From the NCBI GenBank assembly GCA_039621445.1, contig CP154955.1:61287564-61351563 (forward strand): a stretch of 64,000 nucleotides of DNA, in the 5' to 3' direction. This DNA is from Euglena gracilis. Taxonomy: Eukaryota; Euglenida; Euglenophyceae; Euglenales. Of this stretch, positions 10,113 through 21,623 are shown piece after piece. The notes beneath the pieces are model-generated. The model made no database searches and was not told the origin of the DNA. It saw only the letters and a program-made list of their open reading frames with translations. Positions within the stretch are counted from its first letter, which is position 1. Each line of letters begins with the position of its first letter. The position numbers and the translations under genes were made by a program.

Positions 10113-10211
10113 CCCCAATGCCACCCATTATACTGGGAACCAACCCCGGGCCGGCTCTTCTGGCGCCGCCTGCTTCCGATCGGGGCGCCGCCGCGCCGCG
10201 CACCGCAGTGA
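10113..10211 (+). CDS. Candidate exon, terminal or with GTGACG donor
   Basis: An AG at 10111-10112 ends the TG tract. The frame reads PQCHPLYWEPTPGRLFWRR, then LLPIGAPPRRAPQ and TGA at 10209-10211, with high third-position GC. A possible donor GTGACG overlaps the stop, so the exon may instead splice out at 10207. Basic and proline-rich, no recognised family. Confidence 0.45.
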   Translation, partial: PQCHPLYWEPTPGRLFWRRLLPIGAPPRRAPQ

Positions 10212-11551
10212 CGTCCCGCCACTCCTCCGTAACTGCAGAGGCGTTGCTGCCCTTGAGCTTTGACCCTCGGCGTTTCCTTTTGATGGGGCCATAGCCATTG
10301 AATGTGCCGGGACAGTATTTTTTTTTTGCTTCAGTCACGTTCTCCTGTGTTACCTCGTCCTGCCCTACCTCGTCTAATCACCCTCCTTCCTTTCCAGCCA
10401 ACACCCCTGCCCAGACTTTGCCTGACCCCTGCCCAGACTCACAGAGCTCCGCACTATCTCGATTTTTGGGTGTTTCATTTCTGGATTATTGAGCAGTCGG
10501 CCCAGTGTAGGGGAAAATTCCCTGAGAAATTTATTGAAACTCCAATTTTACGGCGAGATGATCGAATCGCAAAAACTTGTCGTTCCAAAACTTTTTTGTG
10601 GCTGTGGCACGTCGTGTTGTGCTGTTGCACTGTGCTGTTGTTGTGCTGTTGTGCTGTTGTGCTCTTGCTGTTGTTGGGTGCACATTGTTGGCGTCAAAAG
10701 AAAGCGTTGAATGCCAAATGCGGCAGGCAATGGCATCTCGTGTCCAAATGCCAGCTGCAACAGGGGACAGTTGTGATTGGATTGCATGCCTTATTGCCAC
10801 AATGAGCAATGGGTGAAGGACACCCCCAAAAATCAGACCTGGGTCTGATTTTTGGGTCCATTACTGGGCACCTCCAAGGGGGGTCTAATGTTGGGGGGAA
10901 CCATGCTACGACAGCACAATCCCTCGATAAGACCCCGGGTCTATTTTTTTGGGTGGGTTGCTGAAAGTCCCATTCTTGGTCTATTTTTTTTGTATTTTTA
11001 CTTAAAATTTCCGCAAAAAGAGCTTTCCCGCCAGAGGGTCCAAAATTCGCTCCAAATTTCTTCACAACACAAAGAAAAGCAGATGTGTTTTCACAAGGAA
11101 CAGAAATTGTCTTGAAAATGTCAACTTCAAACCATGAAAACATGTGAATGGGGCATTTGCACAGTTCCAGGGATTTGGAACACTCTGGAGGTGGGGGGCC
11201 TTGTTTTTGGGCGGTTTAATTAATCTGCGAGAGGCTGCACCAACGATCACCAACCAACACATCAGACCTTGAAATACAAACCCCCACCTTTTTTTCAGAA
11301 GTTCCAGGACCCCAAAGCTGCCAATAAACCACCCAAAATTGACCCCCAGAGCGTATTTTTGGGGCAGTTAGACTCACCTGCCCATTGAAGGGGTTCTGTT
11401 GTAATCATTTGGTTCTATTCAGCTGACCCATAGCAATGCCCAATACCCATAGCTTTTTTTATTCAATGCCCAATACCCATAGATTTTTTAATTAAATCGA
11501 TGGTTTGGTCATTTTTTTGGACCATAGAGTGCCGAATTGTAGAAACAAGGA
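10212..11551. other. No gene recognised
   Basis: Contains a MITE family A 3'-end scrap at 10288-10322 (ATTGAATGTGCCGGGACAG). A TGTGCTGT-rich stretch lies at 10610-10680. An inverted pair AAAAATCAGACC/GGTCTGATTTTT is at 10828-10856. Near 10930 a G/C-run segment (AGACCCCGGGTCTATTTTTT) resembles 41370-41385. The short ATACCCATAG repeat occurs twice at 11438-11483. Nothing codes convincingly. Confidence 0.35.
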
Positions 11552-11647
11552 TTGCTCTTGCTGTCATTTGACAGTGTCGTTGATCCCCGCCACCTGTGTC
11601 AATGCCACATTCCAAACATTGTCGTGTCTTGGGCAGGGTGGGTTAAG
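11552..11647 (+). CDS. Possible exon, low confidence
   Basis: Open frame LLLSFDSVVDPRHLCQCH then IPNIVVSWAGWVK, followed by the donor-like AAG/GTAATC at 11648. Codon bias is ordinary and no clear acceptor was chosen. The end is in phase 0. Product unknown. Confidence 0.22.
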
Positions 11648-11689
11648 GTAATCAGGCATTATTATTTTTATTCTCAAAAAATTTTAAGT

Positions 11690-11960
11690 TTTTTAAGGCA
11701 TCTTTTAAGGATTTTTAAGTATTTCAAGAGAATTTTCCAAAATTTTAAAGGCTCTGTTTTCCAAGGGCGGTGAAAGAGCCATCTGGGCATCGAACCAAAG
11801 TCTGTCCAGGTTGAAAATCCAAAAGTTAAAAAACACATTTTTTGAGTTTTGTGTGGATAGACAATGTTCCAGCAATACAGAGAGAAATAATTTTTTCCCC
11901 TCTTGGAATTGGCCTGTTTTTGCCGAGGTTTTATGACTTCCTTTTTCACTCGAATTTCGA
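11690..11960 (+). mobile_element. T-rich element, family B' copy
   Basis: Starts in TTTTAAGGCATCTTTTAAGG and TTTTCCAAGGGCGGTG. The core is TTTTTTGAGTTTTGTGTGGA, ACAATGTTCCAGCAATAC and GGCCTGTTTTTGCCGAGGTT. Homologous copies are at 13290-13600, 16330-16560 and the split copy 45370-45598/46534-46690. It shares the layout GATGG..CCA(A)GGATGCCAGAAATC with family A, so the two are probably related. Confidence 0.6.
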
Positions 11961-12244
11961 AAAAAAATTTCCAGCGATTTAAAGTTTTTTAAGTTTTTTT
12001 TAATGTTTAATTTTTTTAATTTGAAAATAATAATAATAATTCTATAGTTTTTTCATGCTTAAAGGTTTTTTAAGGTTTTTTTGTTTTTTTTTATATTTTA
12101 AGGTTTTTAAGGCATCTTGGCCAAATTTTTCTAAAAGTTTTAAGGTTTTCTTTCAGGTGTTTAAGGCGCCTTAAAAAATAAATGCCTAGGTAATTAACCT
12201 ACTTTTTTTGTGTACCACATATCACTGGCTCCATTTCCTTTCAG

Positions 12245-12330
12245 ACGATACACATGGCTCAAACTCACGTTCTTTGTCGCGATGAGTGCATGCCTTTCGT
12301 GGTGGACGTCATGGAGGCGAAGCCATCGAG
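12245..12330 (+). CDS. Candidate internal exon with strong splice signals
   Basis: Acceptor TCCTTTCAG ends at 12244 and donor GTGAGT starts at 12331; both fit GT-AG introns well. Two frames are possible. Phase 0 gives TIHMAQTHVLCRDECMPF then VVDVMEAKPS. Another phase gives YTWLKLTFFVAMSACLSWW, which would be a membrane segment but is unusually rich in Trp. The first looks more natural and holds an ATG at 12254. Product unknown. Confidence 0.42.
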
Positions 12331-13069
12331 GTGAGTGCATGCAACACAAACCCCAACCCACTCTGTCACTCCAATTTCCTATTCCCTCTGGAGCACATTT
12401 GAGAGAACATCAAATAAAATGAGAAGGAAAAGGCTTCCATTGGCTAGCAGACCAGGGGATCCAACAGGGTCCTACCCCCCCGTCGAAGACGCACCGTGCC
12501 GTTGACCTTCCCCGTATCAAAACACTACCTCAGTTTTTTTTAATTATTGAATTACAGTGGCGTACACCTGGGCGGGGACGCAAATGCATTTTTTTTGCGC
12601 TTTATATATATATATATATATCTGTTTTTCGATTTTGGCAAAATTTGCATTTTTTTCGGTTTTTGGCGTCGCGTTTTTTCAGGGTCCATGTTGTGCCCCC
12701 CCCTGCACCATATCGTTGACCCCCCCCTGTGTCAACAACATTCTCCCTAAACATTGGTGTGTGGGGGGGTGCCACCGTGTTGACTGCCTCGTGTGGCAAA
12801 GCGGCAATGGGCGTGCTCGGCGGTGTGGACCATCGCCCCCGATGAGCCCACAACAGGCACACGATGTGGCAGCAGGTTGGGGTTCAAGCTTGGCTCCCAC
12901 CCTCATCCTCCCCCCCCCCCAGGGCCAATGGGGGACAAGGAGCTTTTCTGATGGTCGCCAGCGTAGCTGTATCCTCTGCTGCGCTGGCTTCGGTGTGTCC
13001 CTTGTCACAGAACTGTTCTCAAACGGCTGCGATGTGTATTGGTGTCTATGTTGACGTCGATGTGTTGTG
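12331..13069. other. No gene resolved; intron-like with a GC-rich part
   Basis: AT-rich with a TATATATA run at 12605-12622. From 12690 to 13020 it is GC-richer with several open frames, but none has consistent codon bias or clear splice signals. Confidence 0.3.
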
Positions 13070-13205
13070 CATGTGTGTGTGTGTGTTGTGTGTGTGTGTG
13101 TGTTGTGTGTGTGTGTGTGTGTGTTTGTGTGTTGTGTGTGTGTGTGTGTGTGTTGTGTGTGTGTGTGCGTGCGTCGTGTGTGTGTGTGTGTGTGTGTTTG
13201 CTACG
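13070..13205. repeat. TG microsatellite with TTG interruptions
   Basis: About 135 bases of TG/TTGTG units. Confidence 0.95.
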
Positions 13206-13289
13206 ATGTATATTAGAGTAGACATGCACATACACATTCACACCCCCAATTATACGCAACCGGTTTATTGCCAGGTATTATTTTTTAAG

Positions 13290-13600
13290 GAATTTTTTTG
13301 AAATTTTCAGGTGTTTTCAGGCATTTTCTACAGCTTTTTTAAGGCGTTATTTTTGGCATTCTAAGGCGTTATTTCCAGGGTGGTCCAAGGGCTGTGCCGG
13401 CATCAAACCAAACTTTTGAGTTCGCACGTTCGTCCAAAAATCAAAAGAGCCAAAAGGCACATTTCTTGAGTTTTGGTTGACCGATACTGTTCCAGCGATG
13501 CCAGAAATCATTTTTTCCCCTCGGAGCTGGCCTTTTTTGCCGAGATTTTGCACTTTTCATTTTTTGCTTGGTTGGAGAAAATCCTGCGAGCCCAACGTTT
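13290..13600 (+). mobile_element. T-rich element, family B' copy
   Basis: Has TTAAGGCGTTATTT, CCAGGGTGGTCCAAGGGC, TTCTTGAGTTTTGGTTGA, TGTTCCAGCGATGCCAGAAA and GGCCTTTTTTGCCGAGATTT, the order seen in the other B' copies. Confidence 0.65.
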
Positions 13601-13797
13601 TGAGGCGCATTTTGAGGCATTTACGGTTTTTTGATTTGCTGCAGAAAAAGCCTGGCAGTTGCTTTTATGTGGGGTTCTGGAAATCGGCTCCCGGGTATGC
13701 TTATATTTGGGGGTTGCTTTCCTTTGGTGGGGGTTCATGCTGCTTGGGCAGAAGCCGGCCTTGGCTTGGATTGGCTGCTGTTGGTGCTGCCCCGCAG

Positions 13798-13962
13798 TGC
13801 TGCTACGCCGCCCAGCTGTTCGGGGGGCCCGTCCTGCCGGTCCCCGCGGACCCCCACGTCCCGGCGCTGCCGCGGCCGACCACCGCTGCACCGCTGCGGC
13901 TGCCGGTGGCCGGGGCGATGGCCGGGCCACCGCGGTGCGCCCCGTTGCGTTCTGGGCGTTGA
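13798..13962 (+). CDS. Candidate terminal exon, proline-rich, product unknown
   Basis: After acceptor GCTGCCCCGCAG (ending 13797) the frame TGC TGC TAC is open to TGA at 13960-13962. Nearly every codon ends in G or C, among the strongest bias in the window. The peptide reads CCYAAQLFGGPVLPVPADP, continues with HVPALPRPTTAAPLRLPV and ends CAPLRSGR. The two competing frames are open but lack the bias. No family recognised. Confidence 0.55.
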   Translation, partial: CCYAAQLFGGPVLPVPADPHVPALPRPTTAAPLRLPVAGAMAGPPRCAPLRSGR

Positions 13963-15100
13963 GTTGCAAATGTCAGTGTGTGTTTAAACCCTCCCGTCAT
14001 TGACGCTGCCCGTCTTTGGACTTGACACAGCCCCAAAAGCAGTCGAAGGCATCAAATGGCGGCCAAATGTGGCCAACAACATTCAACAGCAGCAAAAAGT
14101 GGCCAAAGGCAGTCAAAAAGCAGCAAACAGTGGCCAAAAGTTGGCAAAAGTGGCCAAAGCCAGTCAAAAGCAGCAAAAAAGTGGCAACTGTGACCCTATA
14201 AAAAAACATAACCCCCAATTCCGAAACTACCCACCTACCTCCACCCCACCCTCACCAGGATTTGTGCCATATGTGGCCTTCCATCATTCTTTTCCACTCA
14301 GGCGCTCTGAGCAGCTACAGGCACAGACTCCCAGTGTGGGTGCTTATGGTGTGTTGCTGTAGAGATGAATGTGCAAGCTGCATAATTGCCATCTTTTTGC
14401 ACAGTCCACAAATCTGCAAACTTTTTTTTTGCAGATTATTTTGTCTATTTACTACATTTTTATTTTTGTGTAGGTTGCATTTGCATAGGTTTTGTGTTGG
14501 TTTTCTTTTCCATAATGAAAATTTTTGAAAATTTTGCTTGCATTTTTTTATTTAGATTTTGCCCCCCCCCCAGTTGTCCCCCAGATATTTCACTTCTTTA
14601 GACAATGTTTGCATTACAAGTTGTTGCATAAATAATATAAGTGCGTGTAACTGGGCAACCTGCCATCATGTAATTTTGCATTGCGCTTGCTTTTGGTGTG
14701 CCACTTTTGCTTCGTGGGGAGTTTCTTGAAAAAAAAAATTGCAAGACACTGGTTTTCCTTTCCTTCTCTTGTTATGTTTATGAAAATTTTTTGAATGATT
14801 TGATTTATACAAGCACAATGTTGCACCATGAATGATGTTCTATCTATGAAAATATTTTTCCGGAGGAGGTGATAATTTTCGAAAAGTCCTCTACACGGAA
14901 AACCATAACTCACGTTGTAAGGTAATTTACATGCAACTTGCATTTTTTTTGCATTATTTTGCATTTTTGCACTGCATATTTCTTGTTTCCATTGTTGTGC
15001 TCGTTTTTTTCAGAGCTTCTTCTGATTCTTCTTTCAGGCATCTCCTTTTCTGCGCCACGGGATTTCTTAAGCTGGAGGGGACCCATTTGAAAGCGCAGGT
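13963..15100. other. No gene recognised; short tandem GTGGCCAAA region then T-rich DNA
   Basis: From 14050 to 14190 a degenerate repeat of AGTGGCCAAA and GCAGCAAA(A)A units. From 14390 to 15000 T-rich DNA with many TTTGCA motifs. A CTTCTTTCAGGCATC-like acceptor lies near 15040 without a convincing exon. Confidence 0.35.
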
Positions 15101-15104
15101 CAGT

Positions 15105-15430
15105 CAATTAAGCACTGGCCCCCCAGGGGTGGGTGACTGGTTTTTTTTGGGGTGACTGGCTGGTTTTTGGCCTGGACCCCCTCCCCCCCGGGGGGGGGGG
15201 GTCGGCAAAAAAAACACTGAAGTGACCCGGCGCCGAAGGCGCCGGAATTTTTTTTTGCCTTTTCTTCATGTTTTGGGTCAAATTTCCTTTGGATTCCAGA
15301 GTGACCGACCCCCCCCCCGGGGGGGTAGTGACTGACTGGTTTCCCGAAAAAAAGTGACTGGTTTTTCGAAAAGTGGAGTGGCCCCCCCCCCCCCCCCCCC
15401 CCCGGGGGTTGGTAAAAAACTGTATGGCGT
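15105..15430. repeat. Dispersed repeat family G (GTGACTGGTTTTT type)
   Basis: Repeated GTGACTGGTTTTTTTT, TGACTGGCTGGTTTTTGGCC and GACTGACTGGTTTTCC motifs, C-run/G-run blocks and GTCGGCAAAAA. The same order occurs at 40866-41170. The GGCGCC-type palindrome CGGCGCCGAAGGCGCCGG lies at 15229-15246. Confidence 0.65.
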
Positions 15431-15659
15431 GGGTGCGGCCATTATCGGACCGAAGTTTCGGCCCCTCAGCGGTGCGAGACTTACTACATTTAGGCACGGC
15501 ACACCATTTGGGCAATGCGCACTCAAATGGGGGGTTTGGGAGGGGTCCGGCCAGCCAGCACCTTTTTTTGCAGCTCCCAGCCGGGCTGTGGACCTCCCAG
15601 AAGTGCTTGGGAAAGCCCCTGCTCTGCGCGCGTGGACTGTCTCGCTCTTCGTGTCGCAG

Positions 15660-15736
15660 GCTACCACTCAGGGATGCCCCAAGGCGGCCAAGGCTTCCAA
15701 GGGCAGATGGCATTGCTGGGCTCTCTGGCTGCTGTG
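15660..15736 (+). CDS. Candidate internal exon
   Basis: Acceptor TTCGTGTCGCAG ends at 15659 and donor GTATGT begins at 15737. The preferred frame gives YHSGMPQGGQGFQGQ then MALLGSLAAV, with about 70% G/C third positions. It ends in phase 0. The Gly/Gln-rich part followed by a hydrophobic start could be the edge of a membrane segment. Product unknown. Confidence 0.42.
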
Positions 15737-16329
15737 GTATGTGCACGGCGTTTGTGTGTGTGTGCGTTTGTGTGTTTTGTGTGTGCAAGCATATTTGTGT
15801 TTATGCATTTCACTGTTGCCGTACAGAAAAGTCCACATCTCCAGAACTAAACGTTGCGAACACGTGTTGATGCATGGGTTAACCTTGACAGGTTACCTTT
15901 AAATAAATAAACACAAGCAACAGAAGCACAAACACAAGCACAAATATGCACATAAATACATTGTGATCGCAGGTGATTGGAACAAAAGGCATGGAAAAAC
16001 GTTTTCAGCCTAAAAATTAATTGTTGGTTAATCCCCCCAGCTAGTCAATTCACTAGGGGAGGTGTCGAGTCGATTTCGGCTCATTCAGGCAATCAAAAAA
16101 TCAAAATTAGGGCTGTCCGTAAGGGACAGATTTTTTCCCTTTCCCTTGGGCCGCAGGGCCGGTCTGGGGCTCGAGGAGGTCGAAATTAGAAACGTACAAC
16201 ATGTGTTTTTGATGTTTCGGGTGCATTTGCATTGCGGGCATCGGTTTTAAAGGCAGTGTTCAACTTTTAAGCCTTTGTCAGGCTTCGCAGTTTTAATGCT
16301 TTGACTTTTAAAGGTATTTCAACTCTTGT

Positions 16330-16560
16330 AGCGTTTTTTTTTTCAACCGTTATTCTCCCAGGGCGGCGGTTCAAGGGCTATCTTGCCAGAGAATCCCAAA
16401 CCCAAAAATTGAAAAGTATTTTTCTTTGAGTTTTGGTTGAATACACAATGTTCCAAGCACTTTTCCCCCCTAGGTTGACTGGTTTTTGCTGAGGTTTTGC
16501 GACTTTATTTTTGTTCAGTTTGAGAAATTCTGCCAGAATGATTTTTTTTGTTTAATGCGT
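16330..16560 (+). mobile_element. T-rich element, family B' copy
   Basis: CCCAGGGCGGCGGTTCAAGG, TTTGAGTTTTGGTTGA, CAATGTTCCAAGC, GACTGGTTTTTGCTGAGGTT, in the family order. Confidence 0.6.
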
Positions 16561-16715
16561 TTTAAGGCGTTTTTGGTGGGTTTCTTTTTCTGGGTTGGGA
16601 AGTTTGTTGGAGGTTTTTAGAGGTGCCTAGAAAGACCTGGTGCATGAGTTATGAATGGCCCAAGGATGCCAGATGTGTTTTTTTTTTGCTGAATGCTGGT
16701 CTGCTTTCACCGACA

Positions 16716-16779
16716 GAAACCGTGTTTGGGCCGATTTCGAGACTTTAAAAGTCTTAAATCTTCGCCCAAACACGGTTTC
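16716..16779. repeat. Perfect 16-bp inverted repeat (hairpin)
   Basis: GAAACCGTGTTTGGGC at 16716-16731 and its reverse complement at 16764-16779. The 32-base spacer itself contains GACTTTAAAAGTC. It could fold as a long hairpin or mark the end of an unrecognised element. Confidence 0.8.
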
Positions 16780-16810
16780 AAACCACGAACAGTGTTTTGG
16801 GCCAAGGTTG

Positions 16811-16876
16811 TAGGGGGAGCCTGGGGGCGACCGCGGCGCCTTCGGCGCCGCGGTCCCCGCCCCCAGGCTCCCCCTA
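16811..16876. repeat. Near-perfect 30-bp GC-rich inverted repeat
   Basis: The left arm (from TAGGGGGAGCCTGGGGGC to CCGCGGCGCC) is complementary to the right arm ending CCCCCAGGCTCCCCCTA, with a 3-base TTC spacer. A further palindrome, GGCCGCGCGC/GCGCGCGGCC, follows at 16910-16932. Confidence 0.85.
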
Positions 16877-17162
16877 ACATTTATTTTTGACCAAAAAAGT
16901 GCTTTTTTTGGCCGCGCGCAGAGCGCGCGGCCCCCAAATTTGCCATTTTATGTCCGAAAATGGTCATTTTTGGTCATTTTTGGGCCTCAAAAAAAGTCGC
17001 GATTTTTTCACAAAAATTTTTTTCTTGGAGGATGCACGCCGCCCGCGCGGCCGCCATTGGACCCCCCCTCCCGGCCCAAACACAGTTCTTGTCACACAAA
17101 ATGTCCGACCCCCCCATTTTTCAAGTGCCATTTTAGTTCCTGCTTTTACTCAGTTCCCGCAG

Positions 17163-17347
17163 CTTTTTTGACCGCCCCGAACCAAACCATCGTCGCCACG
17201 GACCTCCCCCGCGCATTCCGCCGCATCGCGGTCCCCCGCTCCTCCCCGCCGCAGGCGCTGACCAGCCTGGTCATCGCGACGATGGCGCTCACCAGCGGGA
17301 TGATCGGGCTGGCGGGCGTGGGCTTCGCGCTGTACTCCGCCCAGGGG
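17163..17347 (+). CDS. Candidate exon with one strong transmembrane segment
   Basis: Acceptor TTCCCGCAG ends at 17162. The frame FLTAPNQTIVATDLPRAFRR is open with about 97% G/C third positions and leads through SSPPQ to a hydrophobic helix: LVIATMALTSGMIGLAGVGF then ALYSAQG. Donor choices GTCGGT (17348) or GTGGCC (17352) follow. It looks like a single-span or multi-span membrane protein segment rich in small residues (Gly/Ala/Ser). No family could be assigned. Confidence 0.55.
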
Positions 17348-18360
17348 GTCGGTGGCCGGGGTTGGAGGACTGCAAAAGAGCCCGCGTGCATTGTAAAACC
17401 CAACCCCCAGACCCATATGTACCCCCCCCCCTCAACACAGAGCCTGCTCATGGTGGCATTTGGGAAAAGCTATTTGGGGGATGACACTGTTTTGGGTGCC
17501 TGTACACACCTTGGCGCAGCCTCCAACTACATTCAAATACCCCTTTTATGCCAAATTTTTGCTGTGCACCCCCTATTTCCCCCAAAATTTTGTACATTTT
17601 TGTCAAAATGGATGATTTCTGGTGAAAAAGTGTGACATCCACCGAAAAGGGAGGGAAAAATGTGAAGCCGGGGGGTGCTGTTTTTCATATTTGGGGGGGT
17701 TTACATGCTTGAAGTGGGTCAGCACAATGTGTTTGTACCTCTCCCCCCTTTTCGTATGATTACTGCGTTGAGTGGCCCCTCCTCCGCGGTCGTTGACTGC
17801 GGGGCCTTGGTCGTGTGACAAGGGAGGGGGGAGGGACAGCACTGGGAGAATTTCGCCCCATGGGTGACGCCTTGTTCACAAAATGGAAGGATGCTATTTA
17901 TGGCAGAAGCTGTCCAGCATGACACCGACCAGGGCAGTCATCAAAGGGAGGTGTTCAAAATGACTTTTCCCCCCCGATTTGTTTGGCAATGGTCCAAGGA
18001 TGCTGGTCCCGATGGATGCGCAGGTGAGTGAAACGGGAAGAAACGGTTCAAACATATAAGCAACCAACAACTACAAGAACAACAGGCAAATAATGAAGAA
18101 TTAGGCAAACAGGGTCTCACCTCTGTCCTTCCGGTTGCAAAGCTAGCCAGCTTTAGTAAAAACACCATATGGTTTCCTCGTTATCATAACATTCTATTTA
18201 GTTTGATTTTTTTTATGATTTTTGATGTTTGTGGTTTGTTGTTTTATTTTTTTATATATATAGTCGTTGTGATAATGATTTTATTGTGTTTTCAAGCACA
18301 TTTCAGCTCGTGCACTCCCAGATTTGAAATTTTTGGCTCATTGCATCCAATGGCATCGTA
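17348..18360. other. No gene recognised
   Basis: Mixed DNA: a G-run TA-element end (ATTTGGGGGGGTTTA) at 17690-17703, T-rich DNA at 18170-18330. No exon with codon bias. Confidence 0.35.
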
Positions 18361-18975
18361 TTGGGATTAATGGCAATGTGGTTGGGGAGAGACAGAGGAG
18401 GGACAAGGACGAGGTTGGGGAGAGACAAACCTGAGCTAGGCCACCCCACGCAGCAACCGAGGTGGTGCTTCTCGGCCTGCAAGGACTCGAGCGCAAAGTC
18501 CTGCCCGCACAGCTTTCAGTGCAAGTCGGCACAGAGGAAAGAGCCACGTGTGGGTGAAGCCCGGAGCCCTCCTGGTGAGTTGCGGGTCGGGCTATGGGTC
18601 GACCCCATACCTTGTTTGGGGTCGAAGCAAGTGGCTCTATGCGGGCTGCAGCTCCCGGAAGGCTGGCCCATCTCTGGGTGGAGGAGGCGGGCTGACGGGG
18701 TGCCAGGACCCCAATCGGCGCCGGCCGTGGACCAGAGTATCCCAGAGTGGTGACCACCTTCACGCCAAGGAGTGGGGCGAGCGGCCCCCGGGGTCCCCGC
18801 TCCTGGCAACCGGAGTACCTGGACCGTTCCTCGGGTGACGGCAGCACCTGAGGGCCATGCAACACACAGAGCCGCTCTCCAGGTGGGTGCCGTGACTCGC
18901 CCGCCTGGATCGAGCTGTGGCTGGCCCTGAGGGTCGGCATACCCTTGGGGTCCATGACGAGCCCACCTGCGGAGC
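18361..18975. other. GC-rich block, coding status unresolved
   Basis: All six frames are fairly open and none has consistent third-position bias. One plus frame contains GLERKVLPAQLSVQVGTEER, another has a Cys-rich stretch (CKDSSAKSCPHSFQCKSA). A donor-like CTGGTGAGTTG is at 18573. It could hold one or two exons or a decayed retroelement piece. Confidence 0.25.
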
Positions 18976-19251
18976 ATGAGCGCCCCGTCACCAGTCACCA
19001 GGCGGTCTGCCCTCACCAGCCGGGCGTCGGGGGGCATCGACAAGGAAGGCCCGGCTGGATCCGAAGCCGCCTGGCTCCTTTACCGCTGTGTGCGGAAAAT
19101 AGAGGCAGAGGAGCACTACACCGACGGATTGTGTACCGGGGGCATGGAAGAAAGGTTCCCGTTTCTCTTGGGGTTGGGACCGTCCCCTGACTACTTTGCG
19201 GTGGCCCTCCAGTGGTGCTTGCCGTACGTCAGCCAGGTCATGCCGATGCAG
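18976..19251 (+). CDS. Candidate exon, product unknown
   Basis: Open from about 18976 to the CAG/GTGCGC donor at 19252. The frame contains AAWLLYRCVRKIEAEEHY, MEERFPFLLGLGPSPDYF and AVALQWCLPYVSQVMPMQ, a balanced amino-acid composition unlike the repeat-derived frames nearby. The acceptor was not fixed and the ATG at 18976 need not be a start. The last 20 residues are moderately hydrophobic. Confidence 0.42.
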
Positions 19252-19256
19252 GTGCG

Positions 19257-19313
19257 CATGTGTTTGTGTGTGTGTGTGCTTTTTGTGGTTGTGTGTGTGT
19301 ATGTGTATGTGTA

Positions 19314-19354
<41 letters not shown>

Positions 19355-19400
19355 GTGTGTGTGTGTGTGTGTGCCCTGTTTGCTGTCTGTGTGTGTGAAC
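19257..19400. repeat. TG / TATGTG microsatellite
   Basis: GTGTGTATGTGTATG units with a short break (TTTGTGGTT). Confidence 0.95.
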
Positions 19401-19784
19401 TGAAGTACCCTTTGGTGTCCATATTACAGGTCTCAGCGTGGTGTCTTCCCAATAAACTTCAGGGAGTTGTACATACACCACAGGAATTTTTTTTAAAGGT
19501 TGGTGACGCGTGTGGGTGGTTCCTCCCCCCTCCCCAGGGATTGAGGTGGGGTTGAGTAGGTATTTTTTGGACGGTGGAATTCTTCTATTTTTGGACCCAA
19601 AGTTAATCCCAAAAGTGGGTCCCCCATAAGCCCTGGGTGGTTGGGTGGCAGGTGCAAAAAAAAAACCCTCGGACACCTTTCTAATCTCGAACAGGCTTCT
19701 GAAAAGAAGGTCGCAATCTGGGGTCTAATCGCAAGCGGGTGGGGGGGCATTTCGGATCCCCCTACATCGCGTTGGGCTTGGGTG

Positions 19785-20046
19785 CAGCACACACACACAC
19801 ACACACATGTAACACACAAACACAACGCGTGCACACACGTCACATACACATGCACACACACAACACACACACACACGTAACACACACATGACACACACAT
19901 GTACACAAACAACAACACAACACACAACACACACACACACGCAATACACACAGACACACACATAACACACACACAACTCACAAATGCGTAACACACATAA
20001 CACACGCGTAACATGCACACACATAACACACGCACACACACCTAAC
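19785..20046. repeat. CA / ACACGTAAC repeat tract
   Basis: CA repeats with AACACACA and CGTAAC interruptions. It ends at CACCTAAC, the target duplication of the large element that begins at 20047; the tract resumes after 30171 (AACACATAGCACACACACAT). Confidence 0.9.
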
Positions 20047-21623
20047 CAGGCTTGTGCTTAGTCGGGTGCCTACCCCACGGGGGGGTGCTAGGGGCAGACC
20101 CCATCTGACCCCCCCCCCGAGGGGGATAGGGTTTTTGGGGGTGCCTGCCCATTCCAAGCTTTCACGTACAGCCCTTGTTTGTCAGATTCTCCCTGCTCAC
20201 CAGGCTTGCCACTCAGCCGGTGCTTCCTGAGGCATTCTAGCCAGTGGGGGGGATGCAACCTTTTGGATTCGGTGAAAATTCTGTGTGCAATTTGGATTCT
20301 GTAAAAAAAATTTGTTCCTCATCTGTGTGTTGATTTGTGTTTTGTTGAGGCTCTCTCGCCCCCCATCAAAGCACCTCACAAGGAAAAATTTCCTTTGAAA
20401 CCGCGGAAAGAAATTCTGACCTAAATTGGCACCCCCGGAAACACAGGAAGGCCTGGTGGGGGGTGGGGGGTCCAGTGTGGCCCTATCCCCCTTCAGGGGC
20501 CTGCCTGGTCGTGGGCCAAAAAATGACCAAAAATTAGAGGTATTGCAAAAACTGGCCCCTACACTAGACATTTACCCCCACACCTCCCCCCACACCCCCC
20601 CCACACCCCCCACACCCCCCCCCCACACCCCCTCTCCACCGGGACCCCAGCGGCGCCCAGCCTCACCGATTTTCGGCGGAGAGGTGGCAACATGCCCTAG
20701 GCATGGCTAACTGGGCAAACCTGGGATGAGGTGGCCCCCCCACCTTTTTTCAGCAGAGCACCGCTGACCCCCCGCCACACAACCCTCCCCCCAACGCACG
20801 GCTATCGGTGCCCGATCGCCCCTAACGCCCCCCCCCCACTGCGCCACGTGGCCCCTGACAGCAACTCCGACCTCCCACAGCCAATCCAGGGGTCTCATAG
20901 GCTTTTCCCTCACGTTCTCGGAGAACCTACCAGGCCTCCCTGGACTTCTCCCCCCCCTCCACTCCGCCCCTCCAGTGGAGGGGGGGGGGCCGCTGCTACA
21001 CTGGCTCCTCCACCACTCGGCCCGGGGACCCCGGGCTGGCCTCCGACCTCGTGTACCTCCCCGCACAGTGGGATTCTATGTGCCATCGGGCACCTTCACA
21101 CACTCGGGGGGCCTCCCCGGGAAACCTTGAACAGCCACCAGCCCCCCACCGGAAACTACTTACTATAACAATTTTTTCCCCTCCCTACCCCCCCACAGAG
21201 TCCAACGGGCAAGGGCCGCCCCACCCCCCCCCACCCCCCCCGCCCGCGCCTCAGCTTCACAGTGCTGCTCAGCAGGCCTTTTCCTCTCTCACCACCCTAC
21301 CCCACAACGCCCCAGCAGGCACGCGCTACCAAAACCGATCGCAGATTGAACACCAATCACACACTCAAAACCCGACCCAACTTCCCCGGAGCGGGCCGCC
21401 ATCCCCCGCCCGGGGGCCCAAAATGGACTCCCACGGCCCTAAGGGGAAGCAATCGCCCCTGGGGGCCCCCAGCCCTGCTCGAGAGCCTCCACGAGCTCAT
21501 CGTGATCCTCCCACCCGGAACGCATGCCGGGTGGTCACACAGCAAAAACCCCCCCTCCCCGTGTGGCCAGCCATCGCCCACGGGGCACAACGTACTTAGG
21601 TCACACACGGGGGGCTCTTTTTC

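Noticed and set aside
18361-18975. rRNA or 5S gene in the GC-rich block
   Set aside because: No recognisable rRNA core sequence or 5S internal promoter; frames open but unbiased.
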